Positions 27,440-38,250 are shown, numbered from the stretch's first letter. The stretch: 64,000 nt of DNA from Zoogloeaceae bacterium (GCA_031256795.1 JAIRPW010000041.1:1-64000); one strand, 5' to 3'. The notes: generated by a model from the letters alone, not told the origin. Program-made: numbers and translations.

Positions 27440-30301
27440 ATGACGACAATCCGGGAACTCGCCCAGGAATTCAACACAGAGGTTTCCAAACTGCTCCACC
27501 AGTTAAAGGAAGCGGGAGTGGGTGACCGCCGCTCGGAAGACGCGCTTTCCGATCATGAGCGCGAAAAACTGCGCGACTACCTGCATCACGCGCACGGAGA
27601 GGGAAAGGCGCGGGTTACTTTGACGCGCACGGAAACTTCCAAAGTCATAACGACCGACGCGCAAGGACGTCCGCGCACCGTGCCGGTCACGGTACGCAAA
27701 ACGCGCAAGCTGATCAAACGCGAAACGCCGCAAGAGGCCGCGCCCGTCGCGGAAAAGCCGCAACCCGACCCCGAAACAGTCGCCGCGCCGCCCCAGGCAG
27801 AAGCGCCGAAAGAGGAAAAGGAAGAAGTAACGACTGTTGTGGCGGCGCCAGAACCGGAAAAGGCGGACAAACCAAAAACAGAAGAAATCACGCCTCCTGA
27901 AGAAGCTCCAGCGGAAGCGCCTCAGGCTACGGAAGTCATGGAACCCCAAAAACACAGGGAGCGAAAAACAAAGGTTGAGGAAGAAAAGCCGATCCAAGAC
28001 GCGCCGCCTACCGAGGAAACCCCGGAAGTCCGGCCAGAGGTCGTCAAAGCCAGCGTAAAAAAACGCACGACGGTCAAAAAGGATTTTCTGGATGAGGCGG
28101 AACAAAAAAGGCGCGCGGAAGAAGAGGGACGGCAACGCGCCCTGCGGGAGCGTCAAGAGCTAGAAGCGCGCGAGCGTCAGGAACGCCAAAACAAGCTGGA
28201 TCAGCTGCGCAAGGAAAAGAAAGAGAAAGAAGACGCCGCGAAACGCGCGGAAGAGGACAAGAAAAAACTCCTGACCGCGCTGCCTGCCGCCGAGCGCGGT
28301 CAGCCGCCGGAAAACGGCGCTGACAAAAAAGCGCCGCAGAAGAAAGACAGCGAGAAAAAAGGCAAGCACAAAGGCGAGAGCGGCAAGGAAGGAGTCTGGA
28401 GCGACGGGCGCAGGAGAAATCTCCAGAAAGCGCGCGGCGGCGCAAACGGCGTCGGCGGCTGGAAGGAAAACGCGCGGCACGGCAAGCGTGAACACGCGGA
28501 AAGCGCCGACGGCAGTTTTCAGGCTCCGACAGAGCCTATCGTGCGGGAGGTGCATGTCCCGGAGACCATCAGCGTAGCCGAGCTTGCGCACAAAATGGCG
28601 GTCAAGGCCAGCGAGGTCATCAAGACCCTGATGAAAATGGGCACAATGGTCACAATCAATCAGGTGCTGGATCAGGATACCGCGATGATCGTCGTGGAAG
28701 AAATGGGGCATACCGCCGTTGCGGCGCGCCTGGACGATCCGGATATTTTTCTGGGCGAAGACGCGGCGCATGACCACGCGAGCATTGAGCTTTTGCCCCG
28801 CGCTCCGATTGTCACGGTTATGGGGCACGTTGATCACGGCAAAACATCGCTGTTGGATACCATCCGCCGCGCCCGGGTCGCCAGCGGCGAAGCGGGCGGA
28901 ATTACGCAGCATATCGGCGCGTATCATGTGGAAACGCCGCGCGGCATGATCACCTTTCTGGATACGCCGGGGCATGAGGCTTTTACCGCCATGCGCGCGC
29001 GCGGCACACAAGCCACGGACATTGTCATTTTGGTCGTAGCGGCGGACGACGGCGTGATGCCGCAAACGCGCGAGGCCATTCACCACGCGCAGGCCGCCAA
29101 GGTACCCATCGTGGTCGCCGTCAATAAAATTGATAAACCGGACGCCAATCCGGAACGGGTACGCCAGGAGCTGATCGCGGAAGGAGTCGTCCCGGAAGAG
29201 TACGGAGGCGACACGCAGTTCATTCATGTTTCCGCAAAAAAAGGCATTGGCATTGACGAGCTTTTGGAAAAAGTGCTGTTGCAAGCCGAGATTCTTGAAT
29301 TAAAGGCGCCGCGGGAAACGCCCGCCAAGGGGCTGATCATTGAGGCGCGCCTGGACAAAGGGCGCGGCCCGGTCGCGTCCATGCTGGTACAAAGCGGAGT
29401 GCTGCGGCAAGGAGACATGCTTTTGGCCGGACAGGTATTCGGAAAAATCCGCGCGATGCTGGACGAAAACGGCAAAATCATTCACGAAGCCGGACCTTCG
29501 ATCCCGGTAGAAATTTTGGGATTTTCGGACGTCCCTGCCGCGGGCGATGAGGCGCTGGTGCTCACGGAAGAACGTAAGGCGCGGGAAATCGCGCTGTTCC
29601 GGCAAGGCAAGTTCCGCGACGTTAAACTTGCCAAGCAGCAGGCCGCCAAACTGGAGTCCATGTTTGAGCAAGTCGGCGAGGGCGAGGTCAAAATTCTGCC
29701 GCTGATCATCAAGGCGGATGTACAGGGGTCGCAGGAAGCGCTGGCGCACGCGCTGACCAAACTCTCCACAAACGAGGTGCGAGTGAACGTCATTCACGGC
29801 GCGGTAGGCAATATCAGCGAGTCGGACGTCAATCTCGCGCAGGCGTCCGGGGCGGTCATTATTGCTTTCAATATCCGCGCGGACGCCAACGCGCGCAAGC
29901 TGGCGGAAAATTTCGGCGTGGATATGCGCTCCTACAACGTGATTTATGACGCCGTAGACGAAATCAAAGCCGCTCTGTCCGGAATGCTGGCTCCGGAACG
30001 GCGCGAATTGGTGATCGGGCGGCTGGAAGTCCGGCAGGTATTCGTGATTTCCAAAGTCGGGGCGATTGCGGGCTGCCAGGTGCAGGATGGCGTAGTGCGG
30101 CGCGGCGCGCGCGCCCGGCTTTTGCGGAATGGAGCGGCGCTCTGGGATGGGGAATTGGCTTCGCTCAAGCACTACAAGGACGACGTCAAGGAAGTCAAGG
30201 CGGGAACAGACTGCGGTTTGTCTCTGAAAGGATTTAACGACATTCAGGCGGGCGATCTTTTGGAAAGCTATGAAGTTCAGGAGGTCGCGCGCTCGCTGTA
30301 A
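27440..30301 (+). CDS. infB: Translation initiation factor IF-2
   Basis: IF-2 is the GTPase that brings fMet-tRNA to the 30S subunit and promotes subunit joining. The 953-residue protein has an IF2-N domain ([17 protein letters not shown] at the start) and a long charged, low-complexity linker from about 60 to 370 rich in Glu, Lys, Ala and Pro. A second IF2-N-like domain follows, then the GTPase domain with GHVDHGKTS near 464-472, DTPGHEAF and [10 protein letters not shown], and C-terminal domains II to IV. The start has GGAG upstream. A weak hairpin (GCGGAC/GTCCGC, 30310-30329) lies between infB and rbfA. Confidence 0.97.
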   Translation: MTTIRELAQEFNTEVSKLLHQLKEAGVGDRRSEDALSDHEREKLRDYLHHAHGEGKARVTLTRTETSKVITTDAQGRPRTVPVTVRKTRKLIKRETPQEAAPVAEKPQPDPETVAAPPQAEAPKEEKEEVTTVVAAPEPEKADKPKTEEITPPEEAPAEAPQATEVMEPQKHRERKTKVEEEKPIQDAPPTEETPEVRPEVVKASVKKRTTVKKDFLDEAEQKRRAEEEGRQRALRERQELEARERQERQNKLDQLRKEKKEKEDAAKRAEEDKKKLLTALPAAERGQPPENGADKKAPQKKDSEKKGKHKGESGKEGVWSDGRRRNLQKARGGANGVGGWKENARHGKREHAESADGSFQAPTEPIVREVHVPETISVAELAHKMAVKASEVIKTLMKMGTMVTINQVLDQDTAMIVVEEMGHTAVAARLDDPDIFLGEDAAHDHASIELLPRAPIVTVMGHVDHGKTSLLDTIRRARVASGEAGGITQHIGAYHVETPRGMITFLDTPGHEAFTAMRARGTQATDIVILVVAADDGVMPQTREAIHHAQAAKVPIVVAVNKIDKPDANPERVRQELIAEGVVPEEYGGDTQFIHVSAKKGIGIDELLEKVLLQAEILELKAPRETPAKGLIIEARLDKGRGPVASMLVQSGVLRQGDMLLAGQVFGKIRAMLDENGKIIHEAGPSIPVEILGFSDVPAAGDEALVLTEERKAREIALFRQGKFRDVKLAKQQAAKLESMFEQVGEGEVKILPLIIKADVQGSQEALAHALTKLSTNEVRVNVIHGAVGNISESDVNLAQASGAVIIAFNIRADANARKLAENFGVDMRSYNVIYDAVDEIKAALSGMLAPERRELVIGRLEVRQVFVISKVGAIAGCQVQDGVVRRGARARLLRNGAALWDGELASLKHYKDDVKEVKAGTDCGLSLKGFNDIQAGDLLESYEVQEVARSL

Positions 30302-30370
30302 GCGCGTTCGCGGACAAACGTTCGTCCGCAGACGCGGCAGAGAAAAGCATGACGCGAAAAGGAAAGCGCA

Positions 30371-30736
30371 ATGAAAAATTTCTCCCGCGCGGATCGCGTG
30401 GCAGAGCAGATTCGCCGCGATTTAGCCGAAATTATCCGCGAGGAATTGAAAGACCCGCGCGTGGGAATGCTCAGTCTGACGGCGGTGGAATTAACGCCGG
30501 ATTATGCCTACGCCAAAGTTTTTTTCTCCACACTGGACGTCGCGCATTTAACGGAAACCGAGCGCGGGCTTTCGCGCGCGGCGGGTTTTCTGCGGCGGGA
30601 ATTGGGACGGCGCATTCATATCCATACCTTGCCGCAGCTGCGCTTTGTCTATGACGACTCGCTGGAACGCGGCCTGTCACTTTCGCGCCTGATTGACGAG
30701 GCGGCGGCCATGGCAGCCCCGGAAGAGGATGCATGA
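30371..30736 (+). CDS. rbfA: Ribosome-binding factor A
   Basis: RbfA is a KH-like 30S assembly factor that acts on the 5' end of 16S rRNA and supports cold adaptation. The 121-residue protein shows SRADRVAEQIRRDLAEIIRE at the start and the KDPRVGMLSLTAVELTPDYA core. The ATG at 30371 has GGAAAG upstream. In many proteobacteria truB or rpsO follows. Here the next genes are two unrecognised AT-richer ones, so the operon appears interrupted. Confidence 0.95.
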   Translation: MKNFSRADRVAEQIRRDLAEIIREELKDPRVGMLSLTAVELTPDYAYAKVFFSTLDVAHLTETERGLSRAAGFLRRELGRRIHIHTLPQLRFVYDDSLERGLSLSRLIDEAAAMAAPEEDA

Positions 30737-30866
30737 CAAAACGTACATCCGCCTCATAAAAACCAAAATGCTATAAATCTGATGTTTCGTATTATTGGCA
30801 TTTCAGCATAAATACATATTATCTGACGTACTAAAAGATGAATTACATTTTCGTAGGAAACACAAA

Positions 30867-31700
30867 ATGATCACGTCCAAAATACATAGCGAACCTTTAC
30901 CTGATCCAATCGAAACTTTAGAGCGTTATTTTCGAGAGGGCGGAAAAACATTGCTTCAAGCGGTGTTTGAGAATACATTCTTTGTCGCACCCGCCGCTGT
31001 GCGGAATCAGCCCACGTTTCTCCCTGATTATGCCCGCACAAGCAAGAAATACTATCCCCGCAAAACAAGGGGGAATACTGCGCTATGGGAAAATCGCCTC
31101 GTCAAAATTAGCGATAATAGCCCCGCCAAAAAGGCATGGGAGAAATATTCAGGGCAAAAAATCAAGCGTGGCCGTGGATATGGCGTGCGGCACATCTGGG
31201 GGGAACCGTGGAATCCCATTGCATTTACTGCGGGTTGGAACTTGGCCTACATGCCATTTTGGGCGGGAATGTTGACAGAAGATCAACATCCTCATCTGGA
31301 AGTACAGAAAGCGATCAAGCAGGCGAGTTGGGATTTATATTTCAGGGATAATCCTGTGTGTGATATTCCTGACTTTGTACAGAACCCAAGGATTGATCTC
31401 GCTGAACTGCTTGGCAACCAGCCTCTCTTAATTCTTCAGCCGACGCATTTGCCAGAGCAATCACCACGGAAACCAGAATTGATCTTTAAGCCGAGTGAAG
31501 ATGCAATTAAACAACAGCTGATCCGAGGAGGGGTTGTCTATGTAACGCTTTACAAAAAAGATGGATCAGAAGAACATAAGGAATGGAAGGGAAATAATTT
31601 TATAGAAAAATCCAATCTTCGCGGCAATATATGGTCAGGTTATTTACGCAACTGGGAACAAAAAGGAATTGTGAAAGCGGTGTTTTCAAACACAAATTAG
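30867..31700 (+). CDS. Hypothetical protein, unrecognised
   Basis: I do not recognise this 277-residue protein. It has no signal peptide or membrane segment and is rich in aromatic residues. Two dense blocks look conserved-like: GRGYGVRHIWGEPWNP with FTAGWNLAYMPFWAGML near 110-145, and a C-terminal block YVTLYKKDGSEEHKEWKG that could be a small beta domain. The ATG at 30867 has AGGAAA six bases before it and is preferred to the longer open frame. The DNA is visibly AT-richer than rbfA before it or the permease after it, which suggests transfer. It is followed after 50 bases by a second unknown gene. Confidence 0.75.
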   Translation: MITSKIHSEPLPDPIETLERYFREGGKTLLQAVFENTFFVAPAAVRNQPTFLPDYARTSKKYYPRKTRGNTALWENRLVKISDNSPAKKAWEKYSGQKIKRGRGYGVRHIWGEPWNPIAFTAGWNLAYMPFWAGMLTEDQHPHLEVQKAIKQASWDLYFRDNPVCDIPDFVQNPRIDLAELLGNQPLLILQPTHLPEQSPRKPELIFKPSEDAIKQQLIRGGVVYVTLYKKDGSEEHKEWKGNNFIEKSNLRGNIWSGYLRNWEQKGIVKAVFSNTN

Positions 31701-31750
31701 CACTTAATAAAACTGAAACAATAGCCACTTTCCTTCATTGAGCGTCAATC

Positions 31751-32317
31751 ATGTTACGAAAATTTGTTTATGTTGTCATGGCGGTTGGGGTAGCTGCTCA
31801 TGCACGGGAATCAGAATCTCCGCAAACCTTGCCGACGGAAACCGGACAGACTCAGACAAAGGCGCTCGTTCGTGACGGTTCTGTTTTTCAAAAGGCGCAA
31901 ACAATGCGGCAACGCGAACAAACGCGATATCAACGACAGGAACATTGGCCGCCCGATTCAATTCTGGAACGCTTCGGCCTTTCTTCCCTGAAACAGCCCG
32001 ACGCTACCCAGGCTCAATTTGAAGAAGCGTTGCTGAACAACCCGTTTTCCCTAGAGGGTGATTGGTGTCTGAATATCCTCATCACGGGCGGCAATGCGAA
32101 GGCAATTTACCGGAATGTCAAACAGCAAGTCAAAACGATTTCCGAAAGTTTTCAGGGACACGTCAATGACTTCGGAAGGTATGAAGGAAGGCCTGACTTT
32201 TCTGTGGATTATCAAAAGCCAAATACTACAGACAACAAACTTGTTCGCGTCAATATTTTCCCGCGAAACGACGGCATTGAACTAGAAATTTTCACCTATT
32301 TCCCAGGTCGCAGGTAA
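31751..32317 (+). CDS. Hypothetical exported protein, unrecognised
   Basis: The 188-residue protein begins with a likely signal peptide (MLRKFVYVVMAVGVAAHA, cleavage near 18), so it is probably periplasmic. After a Gln/Arg-rich stretch near 45-65, the C-terminal half (LEGDWCLNILITGGNAKAIY, then VNDFGRYEG) looks like a compact domain, with one cysteine near 107. No family comes to mind. It lies 50 bases after the preceding unknown gene and may form a pair with it. It converges on the AI-2E-type permease gene. Confidence 0.65.
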   Translation: MLRKFVYVVMAVGVAAHARESESPQTLPTETGQTQTKALVRDGSVFQKAQTMRQREQTRYQRQEHWPPDSILERFGLSSLKQPDATQAQFEEALLNNPFSLEGDWCLNILITGGNAKAIYRNVKQQVKTISESFQGHVNDFGRYEGRPDFSVDYQKPNTTDNKLVRVNIFPRNDGIELEIFTYFPGRR

Positions 32318-32377
32318 ACGTCCGGGAATAGCCAGGCAAGTCTGGTGATGATTTGTTTTTTCGGACGCACACTGGCA

Positions 32378-33460
32378 TCAGTCTCTTTCCGGCATGACTG
32401 CGGTTTCCGCCTCCGTTTGCAACCAGCGCATACAAAGCATGTGCGCGAGCGCCAGCAAAGTCGGCCCCAGGAAAATGCCAATAAAACCGAACGCCAGTAT
32501 GCCGCCAAACACGCCCAGCGCGATCAGCAAAATTGGCAAACTCGCGGCACGGGAAATCAGAATGGGTTTCACGAAGTTATCCACGCTGCTGATCACCAAA
32601 AGGCCGTACAGCACCATGAAAATCGCCCAGCCCACTTCATTTTGCTGATACAGCCACAGGGCCGCGCCGCCCCACACCAGCGGCGGGCCTATCGGAATCA
32701 TGGAAAGAAAAAACGTGGCCATGGAAAGCAGAATCGCGCCGGGGACCCCCGCCAGCAAAAACCCAAAGAACGCGACCACCGCCTGCGCCAAAGCAGTCCC
32801 GACAATGCCGATCATGACGCCCATCACGGTATTGCGAGAGAGATGCACCAGCTCCACGCCCAGCGCGCCCCCCAGACGGCGCGCCGCGTTTATCAGCATC
32901 GCGGCCAGCGTTGTTCCGTCGCGGTAAAGAAAAAAGCTGATGAAAATAACCAGCGCCAGCTGTAAAACGCCGTTCCCAACCAGCGCAATGGAAGCGAACG
33001 CCAGCCGCCGCGCGGGTTCCCACAGACTTTGCAGCGTCTTTTGCAAAAATTCCTCGTCGCCCGCAATCTTGCTCCAGTATGCGGATAAGGTTTCCCCGAC
33101 ATAGGGAATTCGCGCCAGATCCGCTCTGAATGACTCCGTCGTCTGCGGAGAAAACCAGGCGGCCACGGGCTCGCGCAAGGAATGCGCGGCGTCAGACAAG
33201 CCAATTGCCAATAAAACCGTTGGCGCAAGCAATACCAAAATCAGTAGCGCGGTCATGGAAAGCGCGGCAGGCGTATCCCGGTTTGCGGTTACGCGCCGCA
33301 AACGCGCGTATGCCGGCCAGCTGGTCACGCACAGCACAATCGAAAAGAGAATGGCGGCCAGGAATGGATAAAGCACGAGCGCTCCGCCCATAATCAACAA
33401 GACAATCAAGGAACGCTGAACAAGCGGTTTGGCAGAAAAAGACATATCTTTCTTCAACAT
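32378..33460 (-). CDS. AI-2E family transporter (PerM/YdiK type)
   Basis: This family consists of polytopic inner-membrane permeases, some linked to autoinducer-2 or ion export. Function must be shown case by case. The 360-residue protein has about eight hydrophobic segments in the family arrangement, with the central soluble stretch (about 95-150) and the conserved SMIPIGPPLVWGGAALWL and FVKPILISR blocks. Start choice is uncertain: ATG at 33460 or 33445, and neither has a good ribosome site. It begins within about eight bases of the ruvA stop, where ruvB would normally stand. Confidence 0.85.
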   Translation of the reverse strand: MLKKDMSFSAKPLVQRSLIVLLIMGGALVLYPFLAAILFSIVLCVTSWPAYARLRRVTANRDTPAALSMTALLILVLLAPTVLLAIGLSDAAHSLREPVAAWFSPQTTESFRADLARIPYVGETLSAYWSKIAGDEEFLQKTLQSLWEPARRLAFASIALVGNGVLQLALVIFISFFLYRDGTTLAAMLINAARRLGGALGVELVHLSRNTVMGVMIGIVGTALAQAVVAFFGFLLAGVPGAILLSMATFFLSMIPIGPPLVWGGAALWLYQQNEVGWAIFMVLYGLLVISSVDNFVKPILISRAASLPILLIALGVFGGILAFGFIGIFLGPTLLALAHMLCMRWLQTEAETAVMPERD

Positions 33461-33467
33461 CAACAAG

Positions 33468-34052
33468 TTAAAACTTCGACAACGCCTTTAGTCCCTGGCG
33501 AATACGCTCCGAAACCGACAAGCCCGGCGGCAGCGCGCTCAACGCCTGACGTGTCTCCTTTTCCGAATAGCCAAGCGCAATCAAGGCGCGCTCCGCGTCG
33601 TCCGCCATGCCCAGCGCGCTTGTCCCGCCTGTCGCGCCCGCCGTCGCGGACAAGGGCAATTTTCCCTTCAATTCCAGCAAAAGCCGCTCGGCGGTTTTTT
33701 TGCCGATTCCCGGAATTCTGGTCAAACGCGCGCTTTCCTGACACGCTACCGCCGAATGCAGGTCGGCGACCGACAAACCGGAGAGCACTGCCAGCGCGAT
33801 GCGCGCGCCCACGCCAGAAATTTTCAACAACTGTCGGAAAACAGCGCGTTCTTCCTCTGTACTGAACGCATAGAGAAATTGCCCATCCTCGCGCACCAAA
33901 TGATGAATCCACAAAGAGACGCGCTCGCCCGCCGCGGGCAGATCGTAGAACGTGCTCATGGGAACATCGGCTTCATAGCCCACGCCGCCCACGTCAATCA
34001 GAATGCGCGGCGGCTGTTTGCCCGCAAGCGTCCCGGAAAGATGTCCTATCAT
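33468..34052 (-). CDS. ruvA: Holliday junction branch migration protein RuvA
   Basis: RuvA binds Holliday junctions as a tetramer and loads the RuvB motor. The 194-residue protein starts MIGHLSGTL (ATG at 34052) and has the OB-fold domain, then helix-hairpin-helix motifs ([16 protein letters not shown] and [20 protein letters not shown]) and the small C-terminal domain III that contacts RuvB. The open frame extends much further upstream but overlaps the prenyltransferase gene and has no family character. ruvC lies one gene upstream with the prenyltransferase between, and ruvB is not in the window. Confidence 0.95.
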   Translation of the reverse strand: MIGHLSGTLAGKQPPRILIDVGGVGYEADVPMSTFYDLPAAGERVSLWIHHLVREDGQFLYAFSTEEERAVFRQLLKISGVGARIALAVLSGLSVADLHSAVACQESARLTRIPGIGKKTAERLLLELKGKLPLSATAGATGGTSALGMADDAERALIALGYSEKETRQALSALPPGLSVSERIRQGLKALSKF

Positions 34053-34069
34053 AAAAAAAATCCAGAATG

Positions 34070-35014
34070 TCAGGCGGAAAGCCGCAGACCCAGCGCGGTA
34101 AGCAAACCGCTCACATGCGCGGCGAGAATCGTGTTCAGCACGGCAGGACGCAACGCGCCTGGCTTGTCCGCATACCGAATCAGATCGCGCGCGGCCGCCA
34201 GAGAAATCGGCAACGCCAAAATGCCCGCCGCCGCGAACGCGGGAACCCAGTCTGCCAATACCGCGAACAGAAGCCAGATATACGCAAAAAGCGCGATCCA
34301 CAAATAGCCCCAGCGCGCGGCTTTTGTACCCAAACGGACAATCACCGTGCGCTTACCCACCGCGGCGTCGCTCTTGCGATCCGGGAATTGGTTGATGTAC
34401 AGAATGTTGACCACCAACAGCGCGAAAGGCAAACCCGCCCCCCAGGGGAAAGCGGAAAACGCTCCGCGCTGCACAAAATCCGCGCCCACCGCGATGAGCA
34501 GCCAGCCCGCGAGAATCGCCGGTTCTCCCAGACCGCGCGAAACAAGTTGCAGGGGCGGCGCGGAATACGCCACCGCAACGAAAAGCCCAAAACAACCAAT
34601 CCAAAAAAGCCCGGACGCCGAAAACCACATGAGCAGCACGCCCGCCGGAATCGTGGAAAGCAAGAGCGAATAACCGAAAACCTTCATCTCCCGTTCGCTC
34701 AGCACCCCATTCACAATAAAGCGGCTACCGCCGGTGAAAGGATACAGGCGCTCCTCATTATGCGCGTCCGCGCCGTTGCAAAAGTCATAATAGTCATTGA
34801 GTACATTGACGCCCGCGTGCGTGACCAGCGCGAAAAATAGCGTCAGCCACGCCGTAGCCGGGTTGATTGCAATACCGGAAGCGGACGCGCAAGCCAATCC
34901 AATCAGGCAAGCCACGAAAGTAATGCTCAAAAAAGGCAATCGCGTCGCGGAAAGATAACGCCAGAGCGGATTGGCGAAATGGGCGCGAACAGGTTCAACA
35001 AAGGCCATCGTCAT
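34070..35014 (-). CDS. UbiA-family prenyltransferase, MenA-like
   Basis: MenA attaches a polyprenyl chain to 1,4-dihydroxy-2-naphthoate in menaquinone synthesis at the inner membrane. The 314-residue protein has about eight hydrophobic segments and both aspartate-rich motifs: [11 protein letters not shown] (Asn73 to Asp83) and DRKSD (Asp212, Asp216). The FTGGSR segment at 93-98 after the first motif is typical of MenA rather than UbiA, so menaquinone rather than ubiquinone synthesis is inferred. It sits between ruvC and ruvA, an unusual place, 17 bases before ruvA. No other men genes are in the window. Confidence 0.8.
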   Translation of the reverse strand: MTMAFVEPVRAHFANPLWRYLSATRLPFLSITFVACLIGLACASASGIAINPATAWLTLFFALVTHAGVNVLNDYYDFCNGADAHNEERLYPFTGGSRFIVNGVLSEREMKVFGYSLLLSTIPAGVLLMWFSASGLFWIGCFGLFVAVAYSAPPLQLVSRGLGEPAILAGWLLIAVGADFVQRGAFSAFPWGAGLPFALLVVNILYINQFPDRKSDAAVGKRTVIVRLGTKAARWGYLWIALFAYIWLLFAVLADWVPAFAAAGILALPISLAAARDLIRYADKPGALRPAVLNTILAAHVSGLLTALGLRLSA

Positions 35015-35107
35015 AGATTCCAGGAAAAACAGGCAACGCGCCCGCGTAACAGGCAGACAAAGGCGAATTTTGCCGGAAATTCCGCCGAATACGCGAAGTT
35101 TCCGCGA

Positions 35108-35692
35108 TCATGACTCTACGTCGTCCTGTAAACGTCCGGCGCGCACCTTGAGCGCGCGGACAAGACGGCGGGGATTTTGCGCGAAGTGCTGCTCACGCAC
35201 TTCCGATAGCGCCGGATTCGCGGCATGATGCGCATGACAAATCGCGCAGGCCAGCGCGTCTGCGGCGTCCGCGCGCGGCGGCGCGGAAAGCCGCAGAAGC
35301 CGCGCGACCATGTGCTGCACCTGTTCCTTGGCCGCCTTTCCATGTCCTACAACCGCCTGTTTGATTTGCAGGGCGGAATATTCCGCCAGCGGCAAACCAC
35401 CCGCCATCAGCGCGGCGATGGCCGCGCCGCGCGCCTGTCCCAAAAGCAGCGTGGATTGCGGATTGACGTTTACAAATACTTTTTCGATGGCGGCTTCGTC
35501 CGGATTATGCCGCGCAATGACCTCGCGCACGCCGGAAAAAATTGTCGCAATACGTTCCGGAAGCGCTTCTTTGGGATTGGAACGAACGCAGCCGCTGGCA
35601 AGATACAGCAATTGCTGCCCACGTTTTTCGACAAGGCCAAAACCGGTGGCGTTCAGCCCCGGATCAATGCCCAGAATACGGGAAACGATCAT
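35108..35692 (-). CDS. ruvC: Crossover junction endodeoxyribonuclease RuvC
   Basis: RuvC is the Holliday junction resolvase that nicks symmetrically and works with RuvAB. The 194-residue protein begins with the catalytic strand [15 protein letters not shown] (Asp10) and contains AIEKVF (the second acidic residue) and [14 protein letters not shown] (the C-terminal acidic pair). The last 25 residues form a basic extension. It overlaps kdsA by four bases (ATGA). Separation from ruvA by a prenyltransferase gene is unusual. Confidence 0.94.
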   Translation of the reverse strand: MIVSRILGIDPGLNATGFGLVEKRGQQLLYLASGCVRSNPKEALPERIATIFSGVREVIARHNPDEAAIEKVFVNVNPQSTLLLGQARGAAIAALMAGGLPLAEYSALQIKQAVVGHGKAAKEQVQHMVARLLRLSAPPRADAADALACAICHAHHAANPALSEVREQHFAQNPRRLVRALKVRAGRLQDDVES

Positions 35693-36543
35693 GAACCCGG
35701 CGAATCCGGGGTTTGCTCAATGAAACCCGCGGACTTAACCGCGCGATCCAGCGCCGCAAGGGTGGCGAGCAACGCTTCCATCCGCGCGAGCGGCCAGCTG
35801 TTCGGGCCGTCCGACCAAGCGCGGTCTGGATCAGGATGCGTTTCCATAAAGAGACCGGAAATTCCCGAAGCGATCGCCGCGCGCGCCAGCACCGGCACGA
35901 ATTCGCGCTCGCCGCCGGAAGAGGTTCCCTGCCCGCCCGGCAGCTGCACGGAGTGCGTCGCGTCAAACACCACAGGGCAGCCGGTATCCCGCAAAATGGC
36001 AAGCGAGCGCATATCCGAGACCAGATTGCGATAACCAAACGACGCGCCGCGCTCGCATACCATGAGAGTATCCGCGCCGCCATTGGCTTCCCGCGCCTTG
36101 GCGACAACCTGGCGCATATCCTGCGGCGCGAGAAACTGGCCTTTTTTGAGATTGACAGGCTTTCCCGCCGCCGCTACCGCATAGATAAAATCAGTCTGGC
36201 GGCACAAAAACGCGGGAGTTTGCAGCACATCCACCGCTTCAGCCACAGCGGGGATGTCCGCTTCCGTATGCACGTCCGTAAGCACCGGCACGCCGACCTG
36301 ACGGCGCGTTTCCGCCAGAAGATGAAGCCCCGCGTCAAGGCCCGGCCCGCGCGGCGACTGCCCTGAACTACGGTTGGCCTTATCGTAGGACGCCTTGAAA
36401 ATATAGGGAATGGAAAGCCTGGCGCAGATTTCCTTGAGCGTTCCGGCAACTTCGACGCATAAATCCAGCGATTCCGCCGTACAGGGGCCTGCAATCAAGA
36501 AAAAAGGGTGGGAAAGCCCAGCAGAAAAACCACACAAACGCAT
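35689..36543 (-). CDS. kdsA: 3-deoxy-8-phosphooctulonate (KDO-8-P) synthase
   Basis: KdsA condenses arabinose-5-phosphate and phosphoenolpyruvate to KDO-8-phosphate for the LPS inner core. With the ATG at 36543 (GGAGCG upstream) the protein has 284 residues, the family norm. It contains [44 protein letters not shown] and [12 protein letters not shown]. The frame is open 14 codons upstream without support. In many proteobacteria kdsA is beside pyrG and eno; here it is coupled to ruvC by a four-base overlap. It is divergent from mgtE. Confidence 0.95.
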   Translation of the reverse strand: MRLCGFSAGLSHPFFLIAGPCTAESLDLCVEVAGTLKEICARLSIPYIFKASYDKANRSSGQSPRGPGLDAGLHLLAETRRQVGVPVLTDVHTEADIPAVAEAVDVLQTPAFLCRQTDFIYAVAAAGKPVNLKKGQFLAPQDMRQVVAKAREANGGADTLMVCERGASFGYRNLVSDMRSLAILRDTGCPVVFDATHSVQLPGGQGTSSGGEREFVPVLARAAIASGISGLFMETHPDPDRAWSDGPNSWPLARMEALLATLAALDRAVKSAGFIEQTPDSPGS

Positions 36544-36695
36544 AATAAACGCTCCGAAACAGGGAAAATCCGCCCACAGCCGCAAGGGATTATTATCGCA
36601 TACCCAATCGCGTGAATGCCCTCACGGATAAATCCCTTCATGCCGCGCGGTGCTAAAATGCGCCGTTCTCCCCCCTCCACCGATTAGGCGGCCTC

Positions 36696-38138
36696 ATGAG
36701 CGAAGAAAATCAACCCGGCGACGCGGACACGCTTCAGGAACGCCTAAATGAAGTTACCACGCTGCTGTCCAGGCAGCGCCTGGTAGAAGAGCTGGTGCAC
36801 CGGCAAGACATGCCGCATCAAAGTCTGGTCGAGAACCTGGTGCATAAGCAGAATCTCATTGAACTGCGCCACCGTCTCGATAGTCTGCACTCGGCAGACG
36901 TCGCCTATCTTCTGGAAGCCTTGCCGCTGGAAGACCGCCTTTTGGTCTGGGATTTGGTGCGCGCCGACCGGGACGGGGAAATTCTGCTGGAAGTCTCCGA
37001 CGCGGTGCGGGAAAGCCTCATCGAGGCGATGGAGCGGCACGAGCTTGTAGCCGCCGCTGAAACGCTGGACACGGATGAACTCGCGGACCTGATGCCCGAT
37101 TTGCCGCAGGAGGTCGTGGAGGACGTTTTCCAGGCGCTGCCCTCGGATGAGCAGGCGCAGCTTCGGACAGCCATTTCCTATCCGGAAGACACGGTTGGCG
37201 CTCTGATGGATTTTGACATGGTGACGGTGCGGGAGGACGTGACGCTGGAAGCCGTGCTGCGTTATCTCCGCCGCTTCGACGCGCTGCCGGAGCACACGGA
37301 TCAAATTTTCGTGGTAGACCGCGACGGCGCGCTGAAAGGCGCGCTGACGCTGGAAAGTCTGCTCATTCATGATACGGAAACCGACGTCCGGCAAGTCATG
37401 AAAAAAGAAGTCATGCGCTTTCATCCCGAAGATCAGGCGGAGGACGCCGCGCAGGCTTTTGAGCGCTATGACCTGGGATCCGCGCCGGTTGTCGGCGCGA
37501 ACAATCAGATTCTTGGGCGCGTCACGCTTTTGGCGGTAGTGGATTTTATCCGCGAGACCTCCGAGGCGGAGCAATTGGCCAATGCCGGTCTGCGCGAAGA
37601 GGAAGATATTTTCGCGTCAATTTGGGACTCGGTGAAAAACCGCTGGTCATGGCTGGCGATCAATTTAATTACCGCGTTTGCCGCGTCACGGGTCATCGGG
37701 CTTTTTGAGGGTTCCATTGAAAAACTGGTGGCGCTGGCCGCGCTGATGCCGATTGTCGCGGGGATTGGCGGCAATTCGGGGAATCAGACCATTACCATGA
37801 TTGTCCGCGCCATCGCCATGGGACAGGTAAAAACAGACGCGACCCGGCGGCTGCTCAAAAAGGAGTTGGGGGTTTCGCTCATCAACGGCCTCTTGTGGGG
37901 CGGACTGATCGGCGCCCTGGCCTGCTGGCTTTACGGCAGCTTTTCGCTGGGTCTGGTCATGACCGCCGCCATGACGCTGAATCTTCTTCTCGCCGCTTTC
38001 GCGGGCGTGGCGATTCCCATGACGCGGCAACGGCTGGGCGGCGATCCGGCGCTCGGCAGCTCCGTCATGATTACCGCGATTACGGATTCCGGCGGCTTTT
38101 TCATTTTCCTCGGTCTGGCTACGCTTTTTTTACTCTAG
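36696..38138 (+). CDS. mgtE: Magnesium transporter MgtE
   Basis: MgtE is a dimeric inner-membrane Mg2+ channel gated by cytoplasmic Mg2+ sensing. The 480-residue protein has the N-domain superhelix (about 25-155), two CBS domains (about 160-285), a connecting plug helix and five membrane segments from about 315. The pore region MPIVAGIGGNSGNQTITMIVR and the final LGLATLFLL are intact. The ATG at 36696 has AGGCGG upstream. It converges on azoR with a hairpin between. Confidence 0.95.
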   Translation: MSEENQPGDADTLQERLNEVTTLLSRQRLVEELVHRQDMPHQSLVENLVHKQNLIELRHRLDSLHSADVAYLLEALPLEDRLLVWDLVRADRDGEILLEVSDAVRESLIEAMERHELVAAAETLDTDELADLMPDLPQEVVEDVFQALPSDEQAQLRTAISYPEDTVGALMDFDMVTVREDVTLEAVLRYLRRFDALPEHTDQIFVVDRDGALKGALTLESLLIHDTETDVRQVMKKEVMRFHPEDQAEDAAQAFERYDLGSAPVVGANNQILGRVTLLAVVDFIRETSEAEQLANAGLREEEDIFASIWDSVKNRWSWLAINLITAFAASRVIGLFEGSIEKLVALAALMPIVAGIGGNSGNQTITMIVRAIAMGQVKTDATRRLLKKELGVSLINGLLWGGLIGALACWLYGSFSLGLVMTAAMTLNLLLAAFAGVAIPMTRQRLGGDPALGSSVMITAITDSGGFFIFLGLATLFLL

Positions 38139-38196
38139 GGCAGATCGCGCACGGTATTTTCGTTTTCCTGGCCTTTAAGCCGCTGGGATTGCGCGC

Positions 38197-38234
38197 AAAA
38201 AGAAAGGGCGCAAGCGCCGAAACGCTTCCGCCCT
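38197..38234 (-). terminator. Terminator of azoR (convergent with mgtE)
   Basis: On the minus strand AGGGCG-G-AAGCG, loop TTTCGG, CGCTT-G-CGCCCT runs into TTCTTTTT. The stem has eleven pairs with one internal mismatch. It ends azoR transcription and, lacking a U-tract on the plus strand, probably only hinders read-through from mgtE. Confidence 0.75.
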
Positions 38235-38250
38235 GATCATACGCAAGAGT

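Noticed and set aside
30310-30329. GCGGAC/GTCCGC hairpin between infB and rbfA as a terminator
   Set aside because: It has no U-tract and lies inside a conserved operon. At most it is an mRNA processing or stability element.
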